This document shows, one piece after another, positions 34,859 to 44,438 of a stretch of 64,000 bases of DNA (positions are counted from its first letter, which is position 1; every line of letters starts with the position of its first letter). Location of the stretch: positions 228,325 to 292,324 of the forward strand of contig CASFFX010000003.1 of the NCBI GenBank assembly GCA_949294085.1, in the 5' to 3' direction. The notes beneath the pieces are model-generated. The model saw only the letters and a program-made list of their open reading frames with translations, did not search any database and was not told the origin of the DNA. Both the position numbers and the translations under genes were made by a program. This DNA comes from an uncultured bacterium. GTDB lineage: Bacteria; Elusimicrobiota; Elusimicrobia; Elusimicrobiales; Elusimicrobiaceae.

Positions 34859-35476
34859 ATGGATTTTTTACAAAATCACGCACTGCTGGTGGCGATTTTT
34901 GTGCTGGCCGGCGTGTTTTTTTTGCTGTATAAGTATGCCTACAATCCTTTTCAATCCTGCCTCAAAAAGGCTTCATCGGGGGATTTGAAGGCCCAATATC
35001 GCCTGGCCCGCATGTACTATTTGGGCAAGCACGTCCCGCAGGACCGGGCCCAGGCGTTCCGTTGGTTTGAAACGGCCGCCCAAAGCGGCTACGTGCCCGC
35101 AATGAACGCGCTGGCCGGGCTGTATCACGCGGGGCACGGCTGCGCCAAAGACCCGGGGCAAACGTTGGCCTGGTACCAAAAAGCCGCGCAAACGGGCGAT
35201 TTTGAAGCTCGGGTGAACCTGGCGGTGTGTTATTTGAACGGCATCGGAACGGAAAAGGACGAGCCCAAAGGCTTTGCCCTGATGAAAGCCGCCGCCGACG
35301 ACCGCAGCCCCATTGCGCAAACCCTCACGGCCGGATTGTACGAAAGAGGAACCGGCGTGGAAAAAAACGACAAATTGGCCCTGCATTATTATTTCTTGGC
35401 CTCCCAACAGGGCGAACCGATGGCCAAACGCAAAATCAAACAAATGCAGGACCAGGTAATGCGCCAAGTGAAATAG
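34859..35476 (+). CDS. Membrane-anchored Sel1-repeat protein 2
   Basis: The 205-residue protein starts on the base after the previous stop, with GGAG upstream. One N-terminal transmembrane helix (LLVAIFVLAGVFFLLY) is followed by about four Sel1 repeats (LARMYYLGKHV, LAGLYHAGHGC, LAVCYLNGIGTEK, LTAGLYERGTGVEK). It probably acts with the preceding Sel1 protein, one exported and one anchored. The pair ends the lolC/E-lolD transcript. Confidence 0.87.
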   Translation: MDFLQNHALLVAIFVLAGVFFLLYKYAYNPFQSCLKKASSGDLKAQYRLARMYYLGKHVPQDRAQAFRWFETAAQSGYVPAMNALAGLYHAGHGCAKDPGQTLAWYQKAAQTGDFEARVNLAVCYLNGIGTEKDEPKGFALMKAAADDRSPIAQTLTAGLYERGTGVEKNDKLALHYYFLASQQGEPMAKRKIKQMQDQVMRQVK

Positions 35477-35497
35477 GATTTTTCCTTCCGCCCATAC

Positions 35498-35527
35498 AAA
35501 AGGCCGCTTGTTTCCAAGCGGCCTTTT
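35498..35527 (+). terminator. Bidirectional terminator after the Lol/Sel1 operon
   Basis: AAAAGGCCGCTTG and CAAGCGGCCTTTT pair around TTTC with a T-run. The convergent GH57 gene ends nearby. Confidence 0.9.
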
Positions 35528-35545
35528 TGTTCCAGCGTTTTGATA

Positions 35546-37915
35546 CTAAAGCGCAATTTTTAACTTGCGGGCGAGTGCGCGCAAAATATCCTTCTTTTTG
35601 GCCTCCGCTCCCAACGACCGCAAGCCCAGGAACACAAACTCCTGCGCCCGCACCGTATCGGGCTGAAAGCCAAAAATGTCGGCGCAGTTCAAAAACTCCA
35701 CCAGCTTTAGCGCACAGGCATTATCGGCCGGCGTACGCGCAAAGGCAAACGCCAGCGAGGTCAATTTTTCCGTAACGGTTTGCAGTACCGGCCCCTTGGA
35801 AACGTCCAGCCCCAAGGTCTGCACGTCCTCCATCAGTTCTTCCACGTCGTTGACGTTCACGTCCGCCGCGCGGAATTCGGCCTGCAAATCGGCCGACAGC
35901 ACAAACTCCGCCACCGTCAAAAACGGCTTGGGAATCGGCGCGCCAATCAGCTGCAGCCCGCGCACTACGGGGTATTGGTCCTCAAACACTTCGGTAAATT
36001 TCTTGTCGGTATCTTCGTCCATTTTGCGCAGGACCAAGTCCACCACTTTGCGCCGTACGTCCTGAAACATGGACACCAGCGGATACTGCTGGGGAAAAGA
36101 TTGGCGGATCAGTTGGGCACAGTCGTCGTATTTGGCCGCACGGAACAGCTCTTCCATCTTGGCAAACACGGCCCCGCGGTCCAAGGTGCCTTCGGCTCCG
36201 GCCGCGCACAAAAAATCGGCCGCCCCGCGCTGGAAAACGGCAAAATGCATTTTGCGTTCCAGCAGGGTCGTGCGGGATTTGAGCGTAATATCGCCATAGC
36301 ACAAGTGAAATCCGGGCGCGGCCAGCTTTTGCGGCGCATAGGCCAGCACATCGCACTCGTAGGCTTTTTGCGGGTTGACCGTATCGTCCGCCAAGAGCGA
36401 CACCACATGCTCCAGCGCAATTTTTTCAATGGGCATGGCCTGCGGTTTTACGTACCGTTCATACACCACGGCCCCGTTTTTCAGTTCTTTTAGGTTGCTG
36501 GGCGCTTCGGCCAGTTTGTCCATAAAAGCCGGTTCCAAATCCACCCCGCAGATGGCCCGGTTCAATTCCATGGCACGGGCGGCATACTGCATAATCTGCA
36601 CGGTTTCAATGCCGCTGATTTCGTCAAAAAACCACCCGCAACTGGTGTACATCAGCATGGCGTTTCGCTGCATTTCCAACAGCGAAAGCGCCGTCGGCCG
36701 GTCGTTCCAGGCTTTTTCCGTAGCGTGCTTCAAAAAGAAGCGGTGCTGCGCGTCCAGCGAGCGGTCCAACACCAGGCTGATGTAATCGTTGCGCGCGTCC
36801 CAAGGATTTTTGAAATACTGCCCGCCCACGGTTTCAAAGGTTTTAATCATTTCGTCCCGCACAAAATCCAAGGCTTGGCGCAGCGGGCCGCGCCATTTTT
36901 GCTGCCAGCCGGGTTTCATGCCGGAATTGCACCCGCAGTTGGCCCGCCAGCGCTCCACCCCGTGAAAGCAGCTCCAGGAAGAATTTTCCACAATCTGCGC
37001 CTCGTACTGGGGCGGATATTTGGCTAAAAATTCGCCGTACACCGTCAATTCCACGTCCGGGGTTTCTTCCACTTTTTTAAGGCAGTACGCCAGCGCCATT
37101 TCAGCAAATTTTTGATGATGCCCGTACGTTTCGCCGTCGGTGGCAATATGCATCAGCTGGGGTTCGTCCCCGGCGTTGTAGGTGCTAAGCAGGCGGGCGG
37201 CAAACTTTTCGCCGGAAGAAAGCGTGTCCGAAAAAGCAATCCCCTGCGAAATGGGCCCGTCGTAAAAGAAAAGAGCAATATTTTTGCCGCTGGGCAAATT
37301 ACAGCGGTAAGCGCGCTTGGGGTCCACCCCCGCGCCCACCTCTTGCCATTTTTCTTCGCCGATTTTGCGCACCCGTTTGCATTGCCCGGGCGCCAAAATG
37401 ACAAATTTCATCCCTTCCGCGGCCAGCACTTCCAGCGTTTCGGTATTGCAGGCCGTTTCCGCCAGCCAAATGGCTTCCGGCTTGCGGCCAAAGCGTTTTT
37501 CAAAATCGGCAATGCCCCATTTTACCTGGGTTTCTTTATCGTGTGCGTTGGCCAGGGGCAAAATCATGTGGTTATACACTTGGGCAATGGCGCCGCCGTG
37601 CCCGCCGAAGCGTTCCCGCCCCAGGCGGTCGGCCTCCAGGATAGACTGATACACTTCCGGCTCGTTCTTTTTCATCCAGGACAACAGCGTCGGCCCGAAG
37701 TTAAAGCTAATGCGGGAATAGTTGTTGGCCAAATCAATCAAATCTTTATTTCCGTCCAGCACGCGCGCCAACGCGTTGGGAGAATAACACTCGGCGCAAA
37801 TGCGGCTGTTCCAATCGTGGAACGGGGCGGCGCTGTCCTGGATTTCAATTTCTTCCAGCCAGGCATTTTCGCGCGGGGGCTGGTAAAAGTGTCCGTGTAT
37901 GCAAAGATATTTCAT
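35546..37915 (-). CDS. GH57/DUF3536 glycoside hydrolase-like protein
   Basis: The 789-residue protein opens with the GH57 motif HGHFYQPPRE and carries AIWLAETACN (residues about 170-180), which holds the likely catalytic Glu. The DUF3536 extension follows. It acts on alpha-glucans in the cytoplasm, as far as the family is known: amylase, branching or transferase activity. A glucan phosphorylase gene lies at the end of the window. The ATG has no Shine-Dalgarno site, and an extended -10 box lies 7 bases before it. Confidence 0.88.
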   Translation of the reverse strand: MKYLCIHGHFYQPPRENAWLEEIEIQDSAAPFHDWNSRICAECYSPNALARVLDGNKDLIDLANNYSRISFNFGPTLLSWMKKNEPEVYQSILEADRLGRERFGGHGGAIAQVYNHMILPLANAHDKETQVKWGIADFEKRFGRKPEAIWLAETACNTETLEVLAAEGMKFVILAPGQCKRVRKIGEEKWQEVGAGVDPKRAYRCNLPSGKNIALFFYDGPISQGIAFSDTLSSGEKFAARLLSTYNAGDEPQLMHIATDGETYGHHQKFAEMALAYCLKKVEETPDVELTVYGEFLAKYPPQYEAQIVENSSWSCFHGVERWRANCGCNSGMKPGWQQKWRGPLRQALDFVRDEMIKTFETVGGQYFKNPWDARNDYISLVLDRSLDAQHRFFLKHATEKAWNDRPTALSLLEMQRNAMLMYTSCGWFFDEISGIETVQIMQYAARAMELNRAICGVDLEPAFMDKLAEAPSNLKELKNGAVVYERYVKPQAMPIEKIALEHVVSLLADDTVNPQKAYECDVLAYAPQKLAAPGFHLCYGDITLKSRTTLLERKMHFAVFQRGAADFLCAAGAEGTLDRGAVFAKMEELFRAAKYDDCAQLIRQSFPQQYPLVSMFQDVRRKVVDLVLRKMDEDTDKKFTEVFEDQYPVVRGLQLIGAPIPKPFLTVAEFVLSADLQAEFRAADVNVNDVEELMEDVQTLGLDVSKGPVLQTVTEKLTSLAFAFARTPADNACALKLVEFLNCADIFGFQPDTVRAQEFVFLGLRSLGAEAKKKDILRALARKLKIAL

Positions 37916-37922
37916 ATATATA

Positions 37923-37931
37923 TTTATAGCA
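37923..37931 (-). promoter_or_regulatory. Extended -10 box next to the GH57 start
   Basis: TGCTATAAA on the minus strand ends seven bases before the ATG, so the transcript would start at or beside the start codon. Confidence 0.6.
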
Positions 37932-37979
37932 ATTAATGCTAAAATATGCACACCGCCGGGCGGCCGTCTTAAAAAGGGC

Positions 37980-38007
37980 TTGACGCCCCGGCGGACGCGG
38001 TTATACT
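37980..38007 (+). promoter_or_regulatory. Sigma70 promoter of phoH
   Basis: TTGACG, a 16-base spacer and TATACT lie about 45 bases before the phoH ATG. Confidence 0.75.
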
Positions 38008-38051
38008 ATAAAAGAACCCGCCATACGGGTCTTACCAACGAGGGGCACACT

Positions 38052-39377
38052 ATGAAAAAAACATTTATTTTGGACACAAACGTCCTGCTGCACGACGTAA
38101 ACTGCCTGCACGCCTTTGAGGATAACGACATCATTATCCCGATGGCCGTTATTGAAGAGCTGGACGCTTTCAAAAGCGAAAGCGATACCCGTGGGAAAAA
38201 TGCCCGTATGGTGTCCCGCGCGCTGGACGAAATGCGCAAGCAGGGCCGCCTGAACGAAGGCGTAAAACTGGAAAAAGGCGGCGTACTGAAAATTGAACTG
38301 GATAAACCCAACGCGCTGCCGCAGTCGCTGGCGTTCAACAAGGCGGACAACGCCATCTTGAACATCGCCTACACCCTAAGCAAAAAAGAAAGCTCCTACA
38401 AAAAGAACCTCGCGCCGGTCATCGTGGTAACCAAAGACATTAATATGCGCCTGAAAGCGGACGCGCTGGGCTTGGCCGCGCAGGATTATACGTCCGACAA
38501 AGTAAACGTGGACGAGCTGTACACCGGCGTAGCCGAAATGGAAGTGGCCCCGGAACAAATAGACGCGTTCTACCGCGATAAAAAATTGCCGATGGACCCG
38601 GCCGTCTATTTCCCGAACCAATTTATTATTCTCAAAGCGTCCGACGGGAGCAAAAAATCCGCCATTGGGCGCATTTCCAACGGGGCGGAATTTGTGCTGC
38701 GTCCGCTCTCTTCCCAAGAGCCGACGGCCTGGGGCATCAAGCCGCTAAACAAAGAACAGCGCTTTGCCATGGAACTGCTGTTGGATGACAGCCTGGATAT
38801 TGTTACCCTGGTGGGCACCGCCGGCACCGGCAAAACGCTCATCACGCTGGCGACGGGCTTGCAGCGCACCATGGACGAAAATGCCTACCGCCGCCTGGTG
38901 GTCTGCCGCTCCATTGTGCCCGTAGGGAAAGACCTGGGCTTCCTGCCCGGCACCAAGGAAGAAAAACTGGAAGCCTGGATGGGCGCCATTTACGATAACT
39001 TAGCCTTCCTGGCGGACCGCAAAAACCCGGACGAAGGGGAAGAAAAAGCCCACTACCTGCTGGACAGCGGCAAAATTGAAATTGCCTCGGTTACGCACAT
39101 GCGCGGCCGCTCGCTGCCCGGCCAATACATGATTGTGGACGACGCCCAAAACCTGACCCCGCACGAAATCAAAACGATTTTAACCCGCGCGGGCGAAGGC
39201 ACCAAGGTCGTCGTAACGGGGGACCCGTACCAAATTGACACCCCGTACCTGGACGTGGAATCCAACGGGCTGACCTATTTGGTGGACCGCCTAAAAGGCC
39301 AAAAAAGCCACGGACACATCACGTTTACCAAAACGGAACGCAGCCACCTGGCGGATTTGGCTTCCAAATTGCTGTAA
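38052..39377 (+). CDS. PhoH family ATPase with N-terminal PIN domain
   Basis: The 441-residue protein joins a PIN-type nuclease domain (LDTNVLLHD near residue 8, VIEELDAFK) to a PhoH ATPase. The ATPase has Walker A GTAGTGKT and a Walker B-like YMIVDDAQN. This PhoH2/YlaK architecture belongs to RNA helicase/nuclease systems in bacteria. A GAGGGG site and a good sigma70 promoter fix the start. A longer in-frame extension would run through that promoter and is rejected. Confidence 0.93.
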   Translation: MKKTFILDTNVLLHDVNCLHAFEDNDIIIPMAVIEELDAFKSESDTRGKNARMVSRALDEMRKQGRLNEGVKLEKGGVLKIELDKPNALPQSLAFNKADNAILNIAYTLSKKESSYKKNLAPVIVVTKDINMRLKADALGLAAQDYTSDKVNVDELYTGVAEMEVAPEQIDAFYRDKKLPMDPAVYFPNQFIILKASDGSKKSAIGRISNGAEFVLRPLSSQEPTAWGIKPLNKEQRFAMELLLDDSLDIVTLVGTAGTGKTLITLATGLQRTMDENAYRRLVVCRSIVPVGKDLGFLPGTKEEKLEAWMGAIYDNLAFLADRKNPDEGEEKAHYLLDSGKIEIASVTHMRGRSLPGQYMIVDDAQNLTPHEIKTILTRAGEGTKVVVTGDPYQIDTPYLDVESNGLTYLVDRLKGQKSHGHITFTKTERSHLADLASKLL

Positions 39378-39406
39378 TTGCCGAAATACAAACGATTCCG
39401 CCTGGC

Positions 39407-39440
39407 AAAGGGCCTACTTCAAAAGTAGGCCCTTTTGCCC
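39407..39440 (+). terminator. Terminator of phoH
   Basis: AAAGGGCCTACTT and AAGTAGGCCCTTT form a 13-pair stem with a three-base loop, followed by TTTTG and a second T-rich stretch. Part of it, TAGGCCCTTTTGCCCCT, repeats 23 bases later. Confidence 0.82.
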
Positions 39441-39491
39441 CTTTTATCTAGGCCCTTTTGCCCCTGGAAAAACAGGGTAAAAGCGGTACAA

Positions 39492-39497
39492 TATAAT
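39492..39497 (+). promoter_or_regulatory. -10 box of the large exported orphan
   Basis: TATAAT lies about 42 bases before the ATG and leaves room for the GAGGAG site. An overlapping TACAAT (39487-39492) is an alternative. Confidence 0.5.
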
Positions 39498-39538
39498 AAG
39501 GTATAGTATATCGTCTTGTATTGAGAGGAGAAACTTCT

Positions 39539-42500
39539 ATGCATACTTTTCTTTGCCGCATCATGGCGCTGGTATTCGCGCTGAACTGCCTCGTTCCGGC
39601 TCCGAGCGCCTGGGCCCAAACGCCCGCGCGTTCCAATACGGCCGCCAAAGTAAAAAGCAAAATCCAGGCCCAAGTAAACGCCCAGACCAAGGACAGCGTA
39701 TCCGCCGCGGTGGAAGCGTTGGAAAACGCCAAAACCGTGCCGCAAATGCGCGACGCGTTGGTGAAACTGCACCAGGTAATGGATAAAAAATATGCGGCCG
39801 AACAACAGGAAGAAAAAGCCCGTCAAGCCCAGCAAATAGCTTCGGTGGCGGTGGCTTCTTCCACCTATGTGGCGCCGCGTGCGTCTGCTTTCCCTCTCAA
39901 AAAGACGCAAAACGAAGTGCTCGCCCGCTTGTCCAAAGACGATTTACTGCTGTCGGATTTAATTAACTACATTGACCCGTTTGATCCGGCCAAATACAAT
40001 ATTCAAAATGTCATTTATGCCGGCGAAGTGCTGGGCAACTCGCTGGACAGCGTGGCCGCGGTTCCGCTGGATCCCGACACCCAGGCCGACCTGAACAAGC
40101 AGCTGCCGCTGATTCAGCTGCGCGTACTGTACCGGCTGAACCAGCTGACGCCCAAACAGCTCAGCGACATCTATACCGTCATGGCCATCGGCACGCTGCG
40201 TATTACGATGTGGAAAATCCACAGCTATTACCTGCAAACCGGACAGCAGGACCCGCTGATGAAGCCGCTGTCCTCTTCTTCGTCCTCGCAGAAGTTCGTT
40301 ATGAAACGCGTACCGGGGGACAGCAACACCGCCGTTATCACGGGCAACTCCACTCAGCCGAAAAACGCCTTCTTCCTGCCGGACGATATCTACGCCCAGC
40401 TGATGAACCGCTTTTTGGGTGAATTGCAGGTCCTCAAAGCCAAAAATCCGCAGGAAGGTTCCGAAAAATACCAACTGGCCATTACCCTTTCCGACTATGC
40501 GGTTACGTATGCGCTGCTGACCTCCCCGCAAAGAGTGAAAGACATTGTAAAGATTTTTGATCAAGGGCCGGCCCGCTCGGTAACCGGGAAATTGACCCCG
40601 GGCAAATTTCAGCAGCAATATAGTGCCCTGCTGAACAGCATTTTTACCTCGCTGTTTGAAAGTACCAAATACTTGGCCGCGCCCAATACGTGGAACCAGG
40701 TTTTGGAGATGCTGCAGGAATTTTCCAACCCGGCCAAATACTCGCTCCCCACGCGCATTTTCGCGCTGGAAGCGGCCTCGTTGATGTTCTCTTCCAAGTC
40801 CTGCCAAGCCGCGCAGGGGGCAATACCGAATTATTCGGTCTCCGTGCGCTGCAACACCGGCTCGCCCCAGGCTGAAAAATACCGCGCGCTGTTGGCCAAA
40901 CGCACGGTGGACTTGTATGAACCGCTCAACAACGGCTCCACCTTTGGCATGGAAGATTACGGCTTGGATTCCGCACAGATGAAAATGCTGTCCGACAAGC
41001 TGGCCTATATCTATAACGGCTTTGCCAACGATGATTTGAAATTGCGCCCCAACGCCTCCAAGAGCAACGACCTGGCGTTGGACGCCGAAGGCAAATCCAT
41101 TGTGCTTAACGACGGCGTAAAATCTATTCCGTTTCTCAAACCGCTTAACAACGGCTATCAGTTCCAACGGCCGGACGGCAAACTGGTTACCATCAGCGGC
41201 TTTGGCCGCGCGTCGGACGGACAATGGGTAACCATGAACCTTTCCAACGGCTTAAACAGCAAGAAAGTGGACAATGAACGCGGTGTCCAGTTTGTTTCCT
41301 TCGTAGGGAACGCCATTTTCTGGATTTACGGCGGTGAAATTTTCTCGTGGATTGGCACGGCGTACCGCTCGGCCAAAGGGGCCGTCATTTCGCTGCCCAA
41401 AGCGCTGAAAGCGGCCGCCGCCGCCCCCAAAGGGCGCGCCGGAACGGCGTTTAGCATTGAAGTAGCAAAAGAAGTGCGCCTTGCCAATTTTCCCAAAAGG
41501 TTCAAACAGGACTTGGGTTCCTTGGTAGCGGAGAGCGAGGTAGCAAAAACCGTCAAAGGCAATAAACTGCCGGTAAAGCCGGGCTATGTGCCGGAAATGG
41601 AATCTCAGTTCCGCCCGCTTTCTACGAAACACGCGCTGCAAGGCAAATATTCCATATGGAACCCGAAACGCTGGATAGGGGACACTCCCGCTAAGGCAAA
41701 AAACATTTGGTTCACCCAACCAACGCCTTCTGGCGGCATGCAGGTTGGAGTGGCAAACGTAGAAAAAACTTCGTTAAGCACGGGGATTCGCAACTATGAC
41801 GATTTGCGCAAGCTGCGTGCCAGCTTCCGCTCCGTGGAGGACCCGACCCAGCACGTATTCCCGCGGTTTTACGATTATTTCACCCGCAAAACGATCCAGC
41901 AAGAAGTCCGCTTGAAAAACGCCATGCAAACGGCGGCCCGCAACGGAGCGTTTAACGTGTGGATGCCTATTAAAACGCCGACGTACGCCGCCGGAGCCGC
42001 GCCAAACGGGGAAACAACCACTTGGTGGAACTTGACGCGCTTGGGCCGCCCGGGCAACCAGCTGGCGTTTGACGGAGCGCAAAATGTGGTGCTGACGCCG
42101 ACCGTCAGCAAGGCGGCGGCCACGTCCAAAGTGGTTGATCCGACCCAAATGCGCAACGCCATTACCATGCCGCTTAGCGACATTACCAGCGGCAATTGGG
42201 AACAGACGCTGATTAATCATTTCTTTACGAAAGCAGAAAGAACCGGCGCCGCCAAATACTTGATGCCGACATATACCCCCAATGCCAACTTCTGGAAGGA
42301 AGCGGCTTCCAACTGGCGTTTTGGAATGACGGCCGGCCGCGCCGTGGCCAACAACACGCGCTTCTGGCAAGGGTTCAAAGCCAACATGATTTTCTTCGGC
42401 GTATGGGACGGGTTTGACGCACTCCTCTATCCGGCCATGAACAGCTGGATTACCCGCAACGCTATAGAAGACCAAAACAAAGAAATGGCCAAATACGGCG

Positions 42501-43336
42501 ATACGTTTGACCCGAAAAAGCTGGAAGAAGACAACCGCGCTTTTGAAGAAGATAAGAAAAAATTGGAAGAAGCCGGGGTTGCCATGGACGAACGCTCGCT
42601 GTCCTCCTATATGGATGTGGCTGGTGCGAAGGAAGAAAGTTCTACCGGCTCCTCCGTATCTTGGCTGCTGCTCGCTGGCAGACGCAGCCTGCCGGAAGGC
42701 ATGGGCAAACTTTCCTTCGTAACGGATCAAGATATGGCTTCCTTCAAACAGATGGCCAAACAGATCCAGCTGAACCGTGCCAACCGCGCCCAAGCTAAAG
42801 CGCTGGCAGAAAAGAACGCCCAGATGGAAGCTCAAATCAAACAGGAATTGATTGCGAAAAAACTGGAACAGCTGACAAACGAACGCGCGTTCTGGGACGA
42901 ATACCTGACTGGATTGGGAGCGCTGCATGAACGGGCCATGGAAGTGTGCGACAGCGCCATGAATCAAATCCGCGCGCTGAGCGATTCTAAGGTATCGCTG
43001 GAAACCGCCTTAGACGAAATACAAAAACTGATGGACCAGTTTAATACGGAGTTAGGAAAAGTCTATGAAGAACTGCTCCGTATGGAAGAATTGCTGTACG
43101 AAAAGCAGAAGAGCACCTTTGCCAACGACGGGACGAATATTTCGGAAGAAGAATACGACCCGTACGAGGGCTATGATCCGTACAGCGAATCCTGGGATGA
43201 ATCGTACGAGGAAGACAACCCCTGGACACGGGATTATTACAAAACCACCCCGGCCCAGCAAGAACCGGACGTAACGGAAACGGAAGAAACTCCGGTAGAA
43301 TACGGGATCCCCTCCGAAACAACGGACGCTCAGTAA
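39539..43336 (+). CDS. Large exported protein of unknown function
   Basis: The 1265-residue protein has a signal peptide (cut near APSAWAQ). A short Ala/Gln/Lys-rich coiled coil (about 35-105) and a long helical middle follow. Two hydrophobic stretches occur: FVGNAIFWIYGGEIFSWIG near 590 and MIFFGVWDGFDALLYPAM near 955. A second coiled coil lies at about 985-1185, and the C-terminal 70 residues are acidic and Tyr-rich (EEEYDPYEGYDPYSES). I recognise no domain. It could span or bridge the envelope. The GAGGAG eight bases upstream fixes the start. It is the only gene of its transcript and terminators flank it. Confidence 0.82.
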   Translation: MHTFLCRIMALVFALNCLVPAPSAWAQTPARSNTAAKVKSKIQAQVNAQTKDSVSAAVEALENAKTVPQMRDALVKLHQVMDKKYAAEQQEEKARQAQQIASVAVASSTYVAPRASAFPLKKTQNEVLARLSKDDLLLSDLINYIDPFDPAKYNIQNVIYAGEVLGNSLDSVAAVPLDPDTQADLNKQLPLIQLRVLYRLNQLTPKQLSDIYTVMAIGTLRITMWKIHSYYLQTGQQDPLMKPLSSSSSSQKFVMKRVPGDSNTAVITGNSTQPKNAFFLPDDIYAQLMNRFLGELQVLKAKNPQEGSEKYQLAITLSDYAVTYALLTSPQRVKDIVKIFDQGPARSVTGKLTPGKFQQQYSALLNSIFTSLFESTKYLAAPNTWNQVLEMLQEFSNPAKYSLPTRIFALEAASLMFSSKSCQAAQGAIPNYSVSVRCNTGSPQAEKYRALLAKRTVDLYEPLNNGSTFGMEDYGLDSAQMKMLSDKLAYIYNGFANDDLKLRPNASKSNDLALDAEGKSIVLNDGVKSIPFLKPLNNGYQFQRPDGKLVTISGFGRASDGQWVTMNLSNGLNSKKVDNERGVQFVSFVGNAIFWIYGGEIFSWIGTAYRSAKGAVISLPKALKAAAAAPKGRAGTAFSIEVAKEVRLANFPKRFKQDLGSLVAESEVAKTVKGNKLPVKPGYVPEMESQFRPLSTKHALQGKYSIWNPKRWIGDTPAKAKNIWFTQPTPSGGMQVGVANVEKTSLSTGIRNYDDLRKLRASFRSVEDPTQHVFPRFYDYFTRKTIQQEVRLKNAMQTAARNGAFNVWMPIKTPTYAAGAAPNGETTTWWNLTRLGRPGNQLAFDGAQNVVLTPTVSKAAATSKVVDPTQMRNAITMPLSDITSGNWEQTLINHFFTKAERTGAAKYLMPTYTPNANFWKEAASNWRFGMTAGRAVANNTRFWQGFKANMIFFGVWDGFDALLYPAMNSWITRNAIEDQNKEMAKYGDTFDPKKLEEDNRAFEEDKKKLEEAGVAMDERSLSSYMDVAGAKEESSTGSSVSWLLLAGRRSLPEGMGKLSFVTDQDMASFKQMAKQIQLNRANRAQAKALAEKNAQMEAQIKQELIAKKLEQLTNERAFWDEYLTGLGALHERAMEVCDSAMNQIRALSDSKVSLETALDEIQKLMDQFNTELGKVYEELLRMEELLYEKQKSTFANDGTNISEEEYDPYEGYDPYSESWDESYEEDNPWTRDYYKTTPAQQEPDVTETEETPVEYGIPSETTDAQ

Positions 43337-43345
43337 AGTTTCATT

Positions 43346-43374
43346 TCCCCCGGCTTAGCCCGGGGGATTTTTTT
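43346..43374 (+). terminator. Terminator of the large orphan
   Basis: TCCCCCGG and CCGGGGGA pair around CTTAGC and seven T residues follow. Confidence 0.92.
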
Positions 43375-43525
43375 GTCCTTAAAAGGGCTGAACCCCACCA
43401 CTTTATGTGCGGCATGGAAAAAGGCTCCATAAACCGCGCCTTTGGTCTCTATTGCGCCCCATGCTTTGCCCTGGCAGGCGGGGCTGCCCCAAGAACGACC
43501 GCCCAATTAGCCCCCGCCAAGGAAC
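43375..43525. other. Intergenic stretch with no recognisable gene
   Basis: About 150 bases lie between two facing terminators. I see no open frame with a ribosome site and no tRNA-like fold. Confidence 0.5.
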
Positions 43526-43557
43526 AAAAAAATAGCCCGCTCTTGCAAAGCGGGCTA
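43526..43557 (-). terminator. Terminator of the nfnBA operon
   Basis: TAGCCCGCT and AGCGGGCTA pair around a seven-base loop and a T-run follows on the minus strand. Confidence 0.92.
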
Positions 43558-43582
43558 CCCCAAAAACACGTTTTTTAATTCC

Positions 43583-44437
43583 TTAATGCAAACCGCATTT
43601 GCAGACGTGGTCCTTTTGATACAGCTTCAGGCTTTCTGCTTCCTGCGGGCGATATTCGCTGGTGCGGCGGATTAACTCGTCAAAATCAATCGTTTTAGAC
43701 GGGAACATCGGTCCGTCCACACACGCAAAGCGCACTTTGCCTTCCACCGTTACGCGGCAGCACCCGCACATCCCGGTCCCGTCCAGCATAATGGGGTTCA
43801 AGCTGGCATGCGGTTCCATGCCCAACTTGTCCATCAAGCGCGAGGTAAATTTCATCATCGGAATCGGCCCAATGATGAACCCGGCATTGATTTTTTCGCC
43901 TTCGTCGTGCAATTTTTGGATCGCGTCCGTTACCATCCCTTTCATTCCGTAGCTGCCGTCGTCGGTGGTGCTGACGGTCTTGTCGCACAAGGCTTTCATT
44001 TCGGGTTCCAAAATCAGCAGGCTCTTGGTGCGGGCCCCCAGCACCGCAATCACGCGGTTGCCGGCTTGCTTAAAAGCGCGGGCAATGGGATACACTTCCG
44101 CAATGCCTACCCCGCCGCCTACCACGGCCACGGTACCGTATTGCTTGATTTCTACGGGTGTGCCCAGCGGACCGGCCACGTTAAGGAATTTGTCCCCCTG
44201 TTGGAACGAATTAAACATAGAGGTGGACTTTCCAATCGCCTGGATGATGACCGTAATGGTGCCTTTTTCTTTATCCCAATCCACCAGGGTTACGGGGATT
44301 CTTTCTCCCCCTTCGCGGCCGCGCAAAATGACGAACTGCCCCGCTTTGGCCGAGGCGGCAATCATCGGTTTGTACAGCACGAATTTCACAACCACATCGC
44401 TTAAGTTTTCTTTGACTAAAATGGTATTTTCTTCCAT
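43583..44437 (-). CDS. nfnA: NfnA-type FAD/NAD-binding [2Fe-2S] subunit
   Basis: The 284-residue protein belongs to the dihydroorotate dehydrogenase electron-transfer/sulfide dehydrogenase beta family. It has an FAD-binding barrel (FVILRGREGGERIPV), a nucleotide-binding GGGVGIAEVYPIA loop and the [2Fe-2S] cysteines GTGMCGCCRV and FACVDG. Next to the large glutamate-synthase-like subunit it forms the NfnAB layout. That complex couples NADH and reduced ferredoxin to NADP+ reduction by electron bifurcation. SudAB-type sulfide dehydrogenase is the main alternative. It starts one base after the upstream stop. Confidence 0.87.
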   Translation of the reverse strand: MEENTILVKENLSDVVVKFVLYKPMIAASAKAGQFVILRGREGGERIPVTLVDWDKEKGTITVIIQAIGKSTSMFNSFQQGDKFLNVAGPLGTPVEIKQYGTVAVVGGGVGIAEVYPIARAFKQAGNRVIAVLGARTKSLLILEPEMKALCDKTVSTTDDGSYGMKGMVTDAIQKLHDEGEKINAGFIIGPIPMMKFTSRLMDKLGMEPHASLNPIMLDGTGMCGCCRVTVEGKVRFACVDGPMFPSKTIDFDELIRRTSEYRPQEAESLKLYQKDHVCKCGLH

Positions 44438-44438
44438 A

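Noticed and set aside
39426..39465. Short direct repeat TAGGCCCTTTTGCCCCT
   Set aside because: One copy is part of the phoH terminator. Two copies 23 bases apart are too little to call a repeat element.
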